64,000 bases of DNA from Streptomyces sp. P9-A4. GTDB lineage: Bacteria > Actinomycetota > Actinomycetes > Streptomycetales > Streptomycetaceae. The position numbers and the translations under genes are program-made. Each line of letters opens with the position of its first letter. The first letter of the stretch is position 1. The DNA is taken from assembly GCF_036634195.1 (NCBI RefSeq), contig NZ_JAZIFY010000001.1:5528501-5592500 (forward strand), read 5' to 3'. Shown in pieces: positions 35,442 through 43,921 of this stretch. Under the pieces are notes generated by a model that was not told where the DNA came from, did not search any database, and saw nothing but the letters and a program-made list of their open reading frames with translations.

Positions 35442-36073
35442 GAGTCCTCCCCGTGGCCGTCGACCGGTGAGCGTCGACCGTACCGCGCGGCCAGGACGGG
35501 CCACCGCAGAAGAGGAACGCACAGCGCGAGCGATGCCAGCACGTCCAGCGGCCAGTGGAAGCCCCGCAGGATCAGGCCGGTTGCCGTCACCGCCGTCAGT
35601 GCGGCGGCGACGGGGATCAGGCGGTTGGAGACCAGGAAGGCCGCGCCGAAGTAGGCGACCGCCGCCGTGGCCGTGTGGCCCGAGGGGTAGTAGCCGGCCG
35701 CCCAGGGCTCCAGCGGGCCGGGGCGGGCCGTCCACTCCTTCAGGGGGATCACCAGGAGGGGGACCGCGGCCATCGCCAGGCCCGCGTGGAGGGCGGCGAG
35801 CCGTCGGCCGCGCCACACCGCGTACGCCATCGCGCAGGCGAGGACCGGGAGGGCGACCGTCATGTTGCCGAGGTCGGAGGCCAGTTCGGAGAGGGGCCGG
35901 GGGACCGAGTCCACCACGGCCCGGGACACCCGCTCGTCGAGCCTGGCCAAGGGGCCGTGGACGAGCACCTGCCAGGTCACGACGGCGAGGGCGACGAGCG
36001 CCGAGAAGAGAGCCGGCCGCCCTGGAACAGGGGGGGTGGTTCCAGGGCGGCCGAGGGGATCGGGCCGCCGCAC
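35384..36073 (-). CDS. PAP2 superfamily membrane phosphatase
   Basis: About 229 residues with six membrane segments. The phosphatase motifs are visible: KEWTARPGPLEP (a diverged KxxxxxxRP), YYPSGHTATAAV (PSGH) and RGFHWPLDVLASL (the SRxxxxxHxxxD equivalent, with R-G-F-H and D). Such enzymes dephosphorylate phosphatidate or isoprenyl pyrophosphates. The start is uncertain: GTG 36073 precedes the first membrane helix, while ATG 36202 adds codons without Streptomyces bias. A 14-bp hairpin falls inside the first codons, and the 3' end overlaps mcrB by 58 bases. Confidence 0.8.
   Translation of the reverse strand: MRRPDPLGRPGTTPPVPGRPALFSALVALAVVTWQVLVHGPLARLDERVSRAVVDSVPRPLSELASDLGNMTVALPVLACAMAYAVWRGRRLAALHAGLAMAAVPLLVIPLKEWTARPGPLEPWAAGYYPSGHTATAAVAYFGAAFLVSNRLIPVAAALTAVTATGLILRGFHWPLDVLASLALCVPLLRWPVLAARYGRRSPVDGHGEDSWGTRSGATPSRSEDGRTN
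36015..36052 (-). terminator. 14-bp perfect hairpin at the 5' end of the PAP2 gene
   Basis: Positions 36015-36028 and 36039-36052 are perfect inverted copies around a 10-base G-rich loop. On the minus strand this lies at or just inside the start of the PAP2 frame. It may be an attenuator, or the PAP2 start may be further downstream than drawn. Confidence 0.5.
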
Positions 36074-36119
36074 GCCCCGGGGGGTGTGGGGCGGGCGGCC
36101 ATCCGATCGGTGAGGAGGC

Positions 36120-36138
36120 CCGGGGCACGAGGCCCCGG
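36120..36138 (-). terminator. Short hairpin between gabT and PAP2
   Basis: CCGGGGC (36120-36126) pairs with GCCCCGG (36132-36138) around a 5-base loop. It is probably a secondary terminator behind gabT. Confidence 0.4.
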
Positions 36139-36226
36139 AGGTGTGCGCGACGGCACGGTGTGGGCGGTGCTGGGGTGGCTCCGCCCGGGGTGTTTCTCTC
36201 ATCTGCGGAAACCGTACGTCAGACAA

Positions 36227-36269
36227 GGGGGGACCGACAGCGGGAAACGCATCCCGCCATCGGCCCCCC
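36227..36269 (-). terminator. Terminator downstream of gabT
   Basis: A near-perfect stem (36227-36245 with 36252-36269; one bulge and one mismatch) with loop AACGCA lies 34 bases after the gabT stop on the minus strand. Confidence 0.7.
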
Positions 36270-36302
36270 ACAGAGTCTTCACACCGTGTGCCGGATCGGT
36301 CC

Positions 36303-37637
36303 TCAGACCGTCGCGAGCGCGGCCTCGATGACGTCCAGACCCTCGTTCAGCAGGTCCTCGCCGATGACCAGCGGCGGCAGGAAGCGCAGCACGTTGCCGT
36401 AGGTGCCACAGGTCAGGACGAGCACGCCCTCGTTGTGGCAGTACTTGGCGAGCGCGGCGGCGGCCTCCGGGAACGGCTCCTTGGTCGCCGGGTCCTTCAC
36501 CAGCTCGATGGCGATCATGGCGCCGCGGCCACGGATGTCACCGATGGCCGGGAACTTCTCCTGCATCGCGGTGAGGCGGGCCTTCATGACCTCCTCGATG
36601 CGCTGCGCCTTGCCGTTGAGGTCGAGCTCCTTCATCGTCTCGATGGAGCCCATCGCGGCGGCGCAGGCCACCGGGTTGCCGCCGTACGTGCCGCCCAGAC
36701 CGCCGCCGTGGACGGAGTCCATGATCTCGGCGCGGCCGGTGACGGCGGCGAGCGGCAGACCGCCCGCGATGCCCTTGGCGGTGGTGATGAGGTCCGGGAC
36801 GATGCCCTCGTCCTCGCACGCGAACCACTGGCCGGTACGGCAGAAGCCGGACTGGATCTCGTCGGCGACGAAGACGATGCCGTTGTCGTTGGCGAACTTC
36901 ACGATCGCCGGCAGGAAGCCCTTGGCCGGCTCGATGAAGCCGCCCTCGCCGAGGACCGGCTCGATGATGATCGCGGCGACGTTGTCGGCGCCGATCTGCT
37001 TGCTGATCTGGTCGATCGCCTGCGCGGCGGCCTCGGGGCCGCAGTTCTCGGCACCGGTGGGCCAGCGGTAGCCGTAGGCCACCGGCACGCGGTAGACCTC
37101 GGGCGCGAACGGACCGAAGCCCTGCTTGTACGGCATGTTCTTCGCCGTCAGCGCCATCGTGAGGTTCGTACGGCCGTGGTAGCCGTGGTCGAAGACGACG
37201 ACGGCCTGGCGCTTGGTGTACGAACGGGCGATCTTCACCGCGTTCTCGACGGCCTCGGCGCCCGAGTTGAACAGCGCGGACTTCTTGGCGTGGTCGCCCG
37301 GGGTCAGCTCGGCCAGCGCCTCGCAGACGTCCACGTAACCCTCGTACGGCGTCACCATGAAACAGGTGTGGGTGAAGTCCTGGAGCTGCGCGGACGCGCG
37401 GCGCACGACGGCCTCGGCGGAGGCGCCGACCGAGGTCACGGCGATGCCGGAACCGAAGTCGATCAGACGGTTGCCGTCGACGTCCTCGATGATGCCGCCG
37501 CCGGCCCGCTTGGTGAAGACGGGGAGCGTGGAGCCCACGCCACCGGCGACCGTGTCGAGGCGGCGGGCCTGAAGCTCCTGCGACTTCGGACCGGGGATGG
37601 CGGTGACGATGCGCCGCTCCTGCGGGACAGCGTTCAT
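36303..37637 (-). CDS. gabT: 4-aminobutyrate aminotransferase
   Basis: A 444-residue class III PLP aminotransferase. It moves the amino group of GABA to 2-oxoglutarate, giving succinate semialdehyde. The PLP lysine is in ITTAKGIAGGLPLAAV and the PLP aspartate in IVFVADEIQSGFCRTG; the N-terminal RRASAQLQDFTHTCFMVTPY is typical of GabT. The ATG at 37637 has CAGGAG upstream. It follows, in pathway terms, the aminobutyraldehyde dehydrogenases of this window. A TAGCCT -10 candidate lies at 37690-37685. Confidence 0.94.
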   Translation of the reverse strand: MNAVPQERRIVTAIPGPKSQELQARRLDTVAGGVGSTLPVFTKRAGGGIIEDVDGNRLIDFGSGIAVTSVGASAEAVVRRASAQLQDFTHTCFMVTPYEGYVDVCEALAELTPGDHAKKSALFNSGAEAVENAVKIARSYTKRQAVVVFDHGYHGRTNLTMALTAKNMPYKQGFGPFAPEVYRVPVAYGYRWPTGAENCGPEAAAQAIDQISKQIGADNVAAIIIEPVLGEGGFIEPAKGFLPAIVKFANDNGIVFVADEIQSGFCRTGQWFACEDEGIVPDLITTAKGIAGGLPLAAVTGRAEIMDSVHGGGLGGTYGGNPVACAAAMGSIETMKELDLNGKAQRIEEVMKARLTAMQEKFPAIGDIRGRGAMIAIELVKDPATKEPFPEAAAALAKYCHNEGVLVLTCGTYGNVLRFLPPLVIGEDLLNEGLDVIEAALATV

Positions 37638-37827
37638 GCGGGGCTCCTGGGGGTGTTCTGGACGCACTTGCGGGTTTCCTCCGCAGGCTAGGCGCGGGGG
37701 AGGGGCGGAGGCATGCGCCGATCGGGAGTGGTGGCGGGTGTGTCGTTGTCCGGGATGGACATGGTGGCTCCGGTTCCGCTCCGGCCGTACGGCTGGTCGA
37801 AACCCCTCCGGGGCGCTCCGGGCCCAC

Positions 37828-37833
37828 TAGATT
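37828..37833 (+). promoter_or_regulatory. -10 candidate of the TraG-like ATPase gene
   Basis: TAGATT stands about 49 bases before the ATG at 37882, in the 244-base divergent region with gabT. I see no convincing -35. No other clear element is visible in that region. Confidence 0.35.
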
Positions 37834-37881
37834 GACGGTGGCACAGACGCGGCGACCTGGCTGGTCAGGGGGCAGGGGTTC

Positions 37882-40494
37882 ATGGAGACCGACGGCACGT
37901 ACGAGTCACGCGACACCAGGGGGAGCGGGGTTCCGCGGCCGGCGGGGCCGCCGGTGGGGCAGCCGTCGACAGGTCAGTCGTCGACCGGTCAGCCGTCGAC
38001 AGGCCAGCCGTCGACCGGTCAGCCGTCGGCCCACGGCCGGGAGGCCGGTGGCACGTCGTCGTCGGCCGATGCGACACAGGCCGGTCCCGCCCCCGCCGTC
38101 GCCCCCTCCGCCGGACTCCCGCCCGTGCCGCCGCTCCCCGCCCAGGCCCCGCACCCCTCCGGACCCGCCCCGCAACCGCCCTCCCACGCCCCCCGCCCGC
38201 CCGGCCCCGTCCTCCCGTCGCGGTCCGACCCGGTGACCGGGGCGCGGCCCGCCGTCGTCGACTGGCTCGACGCCCCCCGGCCCGAGGCCGGTCCCGGGAT
38301 CTGGCGGTTCCGGCACGTACCGCCGCCGCCCGCCGCGCCCAAGCGGCTCGCGCCCGTCACCGTCGTCGGGATGCTGATCCCGGTCGCCGTCGGCCTGCTC
38401 ATCTGGTCGGCCTACCGGCGCGGCACGCTCCCCTACATGTGGGCCGTGCTCCAGACCCTCACCCCGGGCGACTGGTGGTACCACGGCACCACCGCGGCCC
38501 GGGACTGGCACGGACAGGCCGCCCACGACGTCTTCGGCGGCGCCGTCTTCGTCGGGCTCGTCTGCGCGATCGCCGCGCTCGGCTCCTGGGGCACGATCGT
38601 CCGCCACTACCTCGGCCGGTTCCGGCCGCCCGTCCGCGCCGCGCTCGCGGGCGGCGGGGCCCTGATCGCCCTGGCGTTCGTCTGGCCGGAGGCCTTCGGC
38701 CTCGGCTGGGACCCGCTGCCCGTCGTCTCCCCGGCGCTCTCCCTCGTCTCGCTCGTCGGCGGCGGCTACGACGTCCTGGAGTCCCCCTTCCTCGTCTATC
38801 CGCTGTACGCGCTCATCACCGCCCTCGTCGTCCGGCCCTTCGCCCGCGTCGGCGAATGGGCCGCCCTCCTCCGCGCCCGCCGCGGCTCCGCCGCCCCCGC
38901 TCCGGCCCCCGTCACCGCACCGGGCGCCGCCCGCTCCCAGTGGCCCGAGCTGCGCGAGGCCGGCGAGCACCGCGCCGCCGACCTGCTCGCGGGGGAACTG
39001 GTCACCGGGCGGATGAACGACGTCGACTGCGCCCGCGTCCACCGCGCCTGGCGGGACGCGAGCCGCGACCCCGGCCGCCGGGCCGCCGTCGTCGGAACCT
39101 TCCTCAAGGAGGGCGCCGCCGCCGGCGCCCACCCCTCCGGCGCCCGCGACCTGCCCGGCCGCCGGGCCACCCACGACCTGCTCCTCGGCCAGGTCCGCGT
39201 CGGCCGGTACGCGCCCGCCGAGCGCACCCCCGACGCCTACCGGGGCGCCGGTCTCGCGCTCGACCCCGGACTCCTCGGCAGCTCCCTCCTCGCCGTCGGC
39301 CCCTCCGGCGCGGGCAAGACCCGTCACCTCGTCGCCCCCGTCGTCGAATCCCTGACGCTCCAGGCGCTCACCGGCGCCTGCGCCGTCGTCGCCGTCGGCT
39401 CCGCCGGGGCGCCGCTCGGACCCGACGAGGCGTACGACGTCGTGGTCCGGCTCGGGGACCCGTCCTCCCGCTACGACCTGGACCTGTACGCCGGGGCCAC
39501 CGACCCGGACGAGGCCGCCGCCTTCCTCGCCGAGGGGCTCGTCGGCGACATGGAGGGCGTGGAGACCCGGCGCGCCGCCACCGTGCTCGCCCAGCTCATC
39601 GGCCCGTACCGGAGCGCGTACGGCCGCTTCCCGACCGTCCCGGTCCTGCGCGAGCTGCTCGAAGCCCGGCCCGAGACCCTCCGGGCGCTGCTCGACCTGC
39701 TGCCCGAGGACGGCGCCCCGGCCATGCGGCGCGAGCTGGACTCCCGTATCCGCCAGGTCGGCACCGCGACCGACGTCGGTCCGCTGCTCGCCGACCGGCT
39801 CGCCGCCCTGGACCGGCCGGTCTTCGCGGAGTTCTTCGGCGGCGGCCACGAGGTGCGGCCCTTCTCCCTGCGGGCCGTCGCCCAGCACCCCATGCGGGTC
39901 CGGATCAGCCTTCCCGACGGCGGCCACGAGGAGGCCGGGCGGCTGCTCAACCGGCTGCTGCTCGCCCAGTTCCAGTCCGTCACCCGGGACCGGCCGGGCC
40001 GGGGTCACTTCGTCTGTCTGGTGCTCGACGACGCGGCGGGCGCGCTGACGGCCGGGACCGTACGGGGCCTCCAGCGGCTGCGCCCGCAGAACGCGGGTGT
40101 CGTGCTGGCCCTCCGTACCCTCGCGGAGGTGCCCGAGGCGCTGCACGGTCCGTTGCTCGCCGTCGTCGGCTGCCGGATGGCCTTCGCCGGGCTCCCCACC
40201 TGGGACGGCCGGGCCTTCGCGGAGGCCTGGGGCACCGAACGGGTGGAGACGACGGAGGTCGCCCATCACACCGTCTTCGCCGACCAGCCGATGACCCGGG
40301 CCCTGCACGCCCTGCGGAAGCTGGTGACCGGCAAGGCCGTGACCACCGAGGCCGTCACCGTACGAGAGGTGGAGCGGCAGCGCTGGTCGGCCTCCGACCT
40401 GGCGCACGGCGTTCCGCCGGGGCACGCCGTCCTCTCCCTGACCCATGTGCGCGGCGAGCACACACCACCGCTGCTCGTGGAGCTGAACGGCTGA
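37882..40494 (+). CDS. TraG/VirD4-like membrane ATPase of unknown role
   Basis: An 870-residue protein. The first 130 residues are Pro/Ser/Gly-rich and begin with repeats of TGQPS. About three to five hydrophobic stretches follow between 160 and 340 (VVGMLIPVAVGLLIWSAY; VFVGLVCAIAALGSW; LAGGGALIALAFVW). The cytoplasmic part has Walker A VGPSGAGKTRHLVAP and a hydrophobic Walker B-like FVCLVLDDAAG. This arrangement resembles TraG/VirD4/FtsK coupling ATPases, but no relaxase or type IV secretion gene is nearby. It has long been labelled ATP/GTP-binding protein in Streptomyces. Confidence 0.85.
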   Translation: METDGTYESRDTRGSGVPRPAGPPVGQPSTGQSSTGQPSTGQPSTGQPSAHGREAGGTSSSADATQAGPAPAVAPSAGLPPVPPLPAQAPHPSGPAPQPPSHAPRPPGPVLPSRSDPVTGARPAVVDWLDAPRPEAGPGIWRFRHVPPPPAAPKRLAPVTVVGMLIPVAVGLLIWSAYRRGTLPYMWAVLQTLTPGDWWYHGTTAARDWHGQAAHDVFGGAVFVGLVCAIAALGSWGTIVRHYLGRFRPPVRAALAGGGALIALAFVWPEAFGLGWDPLPVVSPALSLVSLVGGGYDVLESPFLVYPLYALITALVVRPFARVGEWAALLRARRGSAAPAPAPVTAPGAARSQWPELREAGEHRAADLLAGELVTGRMNDVDCARVHRAWRDASRDPGRRAAVVGTFLKEGAAAGAHPSGARDLPGRRATHDLLLGQVRVGRYAPAERTPDAYRGAGLALDPGLLGSSLLAVGPSGAGKTRHLVAPVVESLTLQALTGACAVVAVGSAGAPLGPDEAYDVVVRLGDPSSRYDLDLYAGATDPDEAAAFLAEGLVGDMEGVETRRAATVLAQLIGPYRSAYGRFPTVPVLRELLEARPETLRALLDLLPEDGAPAMRRELDSRIRQVGTATDVGPLLADRLAALDRPVFAEFFGGGHEVRPFSLRAVAQHPMRVRISLPDGGHEEAGRLLNRLLLAQFQSVTRDRPGRGHFVCLVLDDAAGALTAGTVRGLQRLRPQNAGVVLALRTLAEVPEALHGPLLAVVGCRMAFAGLPTWDGRAFAEAWGTERVETTEVAHHTVFADQPMTRALHALRKLVTGKAVTTEAVTVREVERQRWSASDLAHGVPPGHAVLSLTHVRGEHTPPLLVELNG
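37960..38028 (+). repeat. 15-bp in-frame tandem repeats encoding TGQPS units
   Basis: Four to five near-identical 15-base units (CAGCCGTCGACAGGT and variants with CCGGT) encode consecutive QPSTG segments. Such an array could vary in copy number by slippage or recombination without breaking the frame. Confidence 0.8.
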
Positions 40495-40579
40495 GCGGGC
40501 GGGCCCGTCCGGACCGCGGCCGTACGCCCCGGACCGGTACGTACGGCCCTGGGTGCGCCGTACGCCCGCCCGGCCCGCG

Positions 40580-40637
40580 CGGCTGAGCGGCCCCCCGGCC
40601 GCCCTGGCACAATCGGGGGCGCCGCTCGGCTGAGCGG
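40580..40637. promoter_or_regulatory. Direct repeats flanking the -10 of the PucR gene
   Basis: CGGCTGAGCGG occurs at 40580-40590 and again at 40627-40637, flanking CACAAT (40608-40613), a -10 candidate. The repeats may be regulator sites. Confidence 0.4.
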
Positions 40638-40701
40638 TGCTCCCGCCGCCGCGCACGGCTCGCCCGCGCGCGGTCCTCGCTCAAAGGTCCGACGGTCCCC
40701 A

Positions 40702-42255
40702 ATGCCGCCCACCCTCGCCTCGCTCGTCCAGCACTCCTCGCTCAAGCTCATCGTCCGTGCCGGTGAGGACCGCCTCGACACCCCCGTCCGCTGGGCGCAC
40801 GTCAGCGAGCTCACGGACCCCGTCCCGTACATGGAGGGCGGCGAACTCCTCCTCACCACCGCGCTCACCCTCGACGCGGAGGACCTGGAGGCGATGCGCC
40901 GCTATGTGCGGAGGCTGCTCGGCGCGGGGGTCGTCGGGCTCGGCTTCGCCGTGGGCGTCAACTACGAGGAGATCCCGCCGGCCCTGCTCGACGCGGCCCG
41001 CGAGGAGCACCTGCCGCTGCTCGAAGTGCCGCGCCGTACGCCGTTCCTCGCCATCAGCAAGGCCGTGTCGGCGGCCATCTCCGCCGACCAGTACCGGGCC
41101 GTCACGGCCGGTTTCGAGGCACAGCGCGAGCTGACCCGGGCCGCGCTCGCGGAGGGCCCGGAGGCCGTCGTCGCCCGGCTCGCCGCCCATGTCGACGGCT
41201 GGGCCGCCCTCTACGACACCTCCGGCACGGTCGTCGCCGCCTCGCCCGACTGGGCCGCGCGCAGGGCCGCCCGGCTCACCCCCGACGTGGAGCGGCTCCG
41301 CGACCGCCCGGCGCCCGCGAGCGCCGTGGTCGGCGGTACGGACGACCGCGTCGAACTCCAGTCGCTCGGGACCGGACGGCGGGTACGGGGCGCCCTCGCG
41401 GTCGGCACGGGCGCGCCCCTCGGCACGGCCGAGCGGTACGCCGTCCATTCGGCGATCGCCCTGCTCACCCTGACGACGGAACGCTCCCGTTCGCTCCAGG
41501 CCGCCGAGCAGCGGCTCGGCGCGGCCGTCCTGCGGATGCTGCTCGCGGGCCAGCCGGACCACGCCCGCGCGGTGGCCGGGGACGTGTACGGCGGGCTGCT
41601 CGACGCGCCCTTCCGGCTGCTCGTCGCGGAGACGGCCGGGGCCGAGACCACCGGGGAACCGCCCCTCGCGCTGCTCGCCGAGACCCTGGAGACCGCCGCC
41701 GCCCGCGCGGGCGAGGCCCTGCTCACCGTGCCGGAGAGCGAACGGCGGCTCGTGGTCCTCGCCGGGGACGCGGGCGCGGTCGTCGCCGCCTGCGAGGGGT
41801 ACGCGGAGCGGGAGGCCGAGGAGGCCGGCATCGTCGTCGGCCTGTCGGCGCCGGCCGGTCCCGCCCTGGCGGCAGCCGCGTACAAGCAGGCCGAACAGGC
41901 CCTCTCGGTGGCCCGGCGGCGGGGCCGCGCGCTCGTCGAGCACGAGGACCTGGCGTCCGGCTCGGTCCTCCCGCTGCTCGCCGACGACGCCGTCCGCGCC
42001 TTCGCCGACGGGATGCTCCGCGCGCTCCGCGACCACGACGCGACCGGCCGGGGCGACCTGGTCGCCTCGCTGCGCGCCTGGCTCTCCCGGCACGGCCAGT
42101 GGGACGCGGCGGCGGCGGACCTGGGCGTCCACCGGCACACCCTGCGCTACCGGATGCGGCGGGTGGAGGAGATCCTCGGCCGCTCGCTGGACGACCCGGA
42201 CGTACGGATGGAACTGTGGCTGGCGCTGAAGACGACGGGGGAGGGGACGCGGTAG
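40702..42255 (+). CDS. PucR family transcriptional regulator
   Basis: A 517-residue regulator. The N-terminal PucR domain (about 1-120) contains VRWAHVSELTDPVPYMEGGE and LLLTTALTL. The C-terminal helix-turn-helix is WDAAAADLGVHRHTLRYRMR with EILGRSLDDPDVRMEL, as in PucR and CdaR. Members respond to purine, amine or amino-acid catabolites. Its place between gabT and a third aldehyde dehydrogenase suggests control of GABA or amine use. Confidence 0.93.
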   Translation: MPPTLASLVQHSSLKLIVRAGEDRLDTPVRWAHVSELTDPVPYMEGGELLLTTALTLDAEDLEAMRRYVRRLLGAGVVGLGFAVGVNYEEIPPALLDAAREEHLPLLEVPRRTPFLAISKAVSAAISADQYRAVTAGFEAQRELTRAALAEGPEAVVARLAAHVDGWAALYDTSGTVVAASPDWAARRAARLTPDVERLRDRPAPASAVVGGTDDRVELQSLGTGRRVRGALAVGTGAPLGTAERYAVHSAIALLTLTTERSRSLQAAEQRLGAAVLRMLLAGQPDHARAVAGDVYGGLLDAPFRLLVAETAGAETTGEPPLALLAETLETAAARAGEALLTVPESERRLVVLAGDAGAVVAACEGYAEREAEEAGIVVGLSAPAGPALAAAAYKQAEQALSVARRRGRALVEHEDLASGSVLPLLADDAVRAFADGMLRALRDHDATGRGDLVASLRAWLSRHGQWDAAAADLGVHRHTLRYRMRRVEEILGRSLDDPDVRMELWLALKTTGEGTR

Positions 42256-42329
42256 CGGGACGCGCTACGGAGGGCGGGTCGGCGACCCGACCCCTCCGGT
42301 GCCGCCCGGCCTCCGGTCACCGCCCGCTC

Positions 42330-42533
42330 TCAGCCGTCCCCGCCGCCGCCGCCGTCATCCCCGCCGCCGCCCACGCTCCGCCGACGGTTGCCGCTGCGCA
42401 CCAGCCGCCCCGCCGCCAGCGTCACCGCGGCCACCCCGCGGACCCAGCGCGGGCCGCCCCTGGCGGCCCACACCACGCACGCGCAGCCTCCGACGACGAG
42501 CACCAGGACGATGGCCAAGGCGATCGGGATCAT
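42330..42533 (-). CDS. Small single-pass membrane protein
   Basis: A 67-residue protein. The ATG at 42533 has GGAGGGG upstream with 6-base spacing. One membrane helix (IPIALAIVLVLVVGGCACVV) is followed by a basic stretch and a Gly/Asp tail (VGGGGDDGGGGGDG). The good ribosome binding site supports a real gene. I do not recognise a function. It is antiparallel to its neighbours. Confidence 0.6.
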   Translation of the reverse strand: MIPIALAIVLVLVVGGCACVVWAARGGPRWVRGVAAVTLAAGRLVRSGNRRRSVGGGGDDGGGGGDG

Positions 42534-42672
42534 GCGTCTCCCCCTCCGGTCGGTCTTCCTCCCCCGCACGGCCGGTCTTCCCCGTGACGGGTCCGATCAT
42601 CCTGCCACCCCGGCGAAAGGGCCTCCCGAGGCCGTCCACTCACCCCGGCCTGCCCGGACGCGGGCAGATCCC

Positions 42673-42702
42673 TTGGTCATCCGGCCCCGGACTCCTTACT
42701 CT
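42673..42702 (+). promoter_or_regulatory. Promoter of the EamA gene, leaderless
   Basis: TTGGTC (42673-42678) and TACTCT (42697-42702) are 18 bases apart. The ATG at 42710 is 8 bases after the end of the -10, so transcription should start at the A of the ATG. Confidence 0.6.
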
Positions 42703-42709
42703 CCTGTCC

Positions 42710-43693
42710 ATGACAAGCCCCGCCGTCGATCCGGCCCCCGGCGCGCCCGAAACGGCCCCCACCGCCCCCCGGCCCACCACCGAGAAGCCCGCCGCCGCCC
42801 CCGCCCGCCGGATCACCGGTGCCGTCTGGGCCGCGCTCGGCATCGTCTACGTCGTCTGGGGCTCGACGTACCTCGGCATCCGGATCGCCGTCGAGACGAT
42901 GCCGCCGTTCCTCTCCGCCGGCACCCGCTTCGTCACCGCCGGCCTGCTGCTCGCCGGGATCATCGCCTGGCGCCAGGGCCCCGCCGCCCTCAAGGTCACC
43001 CGCCGGCAGCTCGCCTCGGCCGCCCTCGTCGGCCTGCTCCTCATCCTCGGCGGCAACGGGCTCGTCGTCCTCGCCGAGACCTCCATCCCCTCCGGCCTGG
43101 CCGCCCTGCTCATCTCCGTCGTCCCGGCCTGGGTCGTGGTCCTGAAGGCCACCACCGGGCAGCGGCCGAGCGCGGGCGGGCTCGCGGGCGTGCTCCTGGG
43201 ACTCGCGGGGCTCGCGGTGCTGACGCTGCCGGGGCTCAGCGGCGAGGTGAAGGTGGGCGGTGTCCTGCTCGTCGTCGTGGCGACGTTCCTCTGGTCCTTC
43301 GGCTCCTTCTCCTCCGCGCGCCTGCCGATGCCCGCCAACCCGTTCACGGCCAGTGCGTACGAGATGGTCGCGGGCGGTCTCGGCGGTCTGGCCGTCGGTC
43401 TCGTCAGGGGCGAGCAGCACGGGCTGGACCTGACGGCGGTCTCGGGCCGCTCCTGGGTCGCCCTCGGCTATCTGATCGTCTTCGGCTCGCTGATCGCGTT
43501 CACCGCGTACGCCTGGCTGCTCCAGGCGGCTCCGCTCTCGCTCGTCGCCACCTACGCGTACGTGAACCCCGTCGTGGCGGTCGCGCTCGGCGCGCTCGTT
43601 CTGAACGAGGCCCTGACCTGGCCCATCGTCCTCGGCGGCGCGATCGTCGTCGGCGGGGTCGTCCTGATCGTCTCGACGGAACGACGCGGCTGA
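42710..43693 (+). CDS. EamA-family (DMT) transporter
   Basis: A 327-residue protein with ten membrane segments in two EamA repeats. The first repeat starts at VWAALGIVYVVWGSTYLGI and the second at GVLLVVVATFLWSFGSFSS; the typical VVWGSTYL and LNEALTWP stretches are both present. Such transporters export amino acids or metabolites. The first 38 residues are a Pro/Ala-rich cytoplasmic tail. There is no ribosome binding site; the mRNA is probably leaderless. Confidence 0.92.
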   Translation: MTSPAVDPAPGAPETAPTAPRPTTEKPAAAPARRITGAVWAALGIVYVVWGSTYLGIRIAVETMPPFLSAGTRFVTAGLLLAGIIAWRQGPAALKVTRRQLASAALVGLLLILGGNGLVVLAETSIPSGLAALLISVVPAWVVVLKATTGQRPSAGGLAGVLLGLAGLAVLTLPGLSGEVKVGGVLLVVVATFLWSFGSFSSARLPMPANPFTASAYEMVAGGLGGLAVGLVRGEQHGLDLTAVSGRSWVALGYLIVFGSLIAFTAYAWLLQAAPLSLVATYAYVNPVVAVALGALVLNEALTWPIVLGGAIVVGGVVLIVSTERRG

Positions 43694-43921
43694 CGGCGGG
43701 GCGCGGGACCGTGGGCGGCGGGCAGGGCCGGTGGCGCAGGGTGCGGCTCCGGGAGAACGCGTCCGCCGCTTCCCCGTACGGGGCCCGCCCCCGCTTCGGC
43801 CAATTCGGCCAGCGGTCCGGACCCATCACTCCACACCGGACAAGCCCACCCCCGCCGCCCCGGCCCTAACGTGTCACGAGAGCAATCGCTCGCTCCCCGA
43901 AACGGAAAGGGCCGGGACGCA

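Noticed and set aside
43796..43814. TTCGGCCA direct repeat before the third aldehyde dehydrogenase
   Set aside because: Two short copies in GC-rich DNA with no link to a promoter; likely chance.
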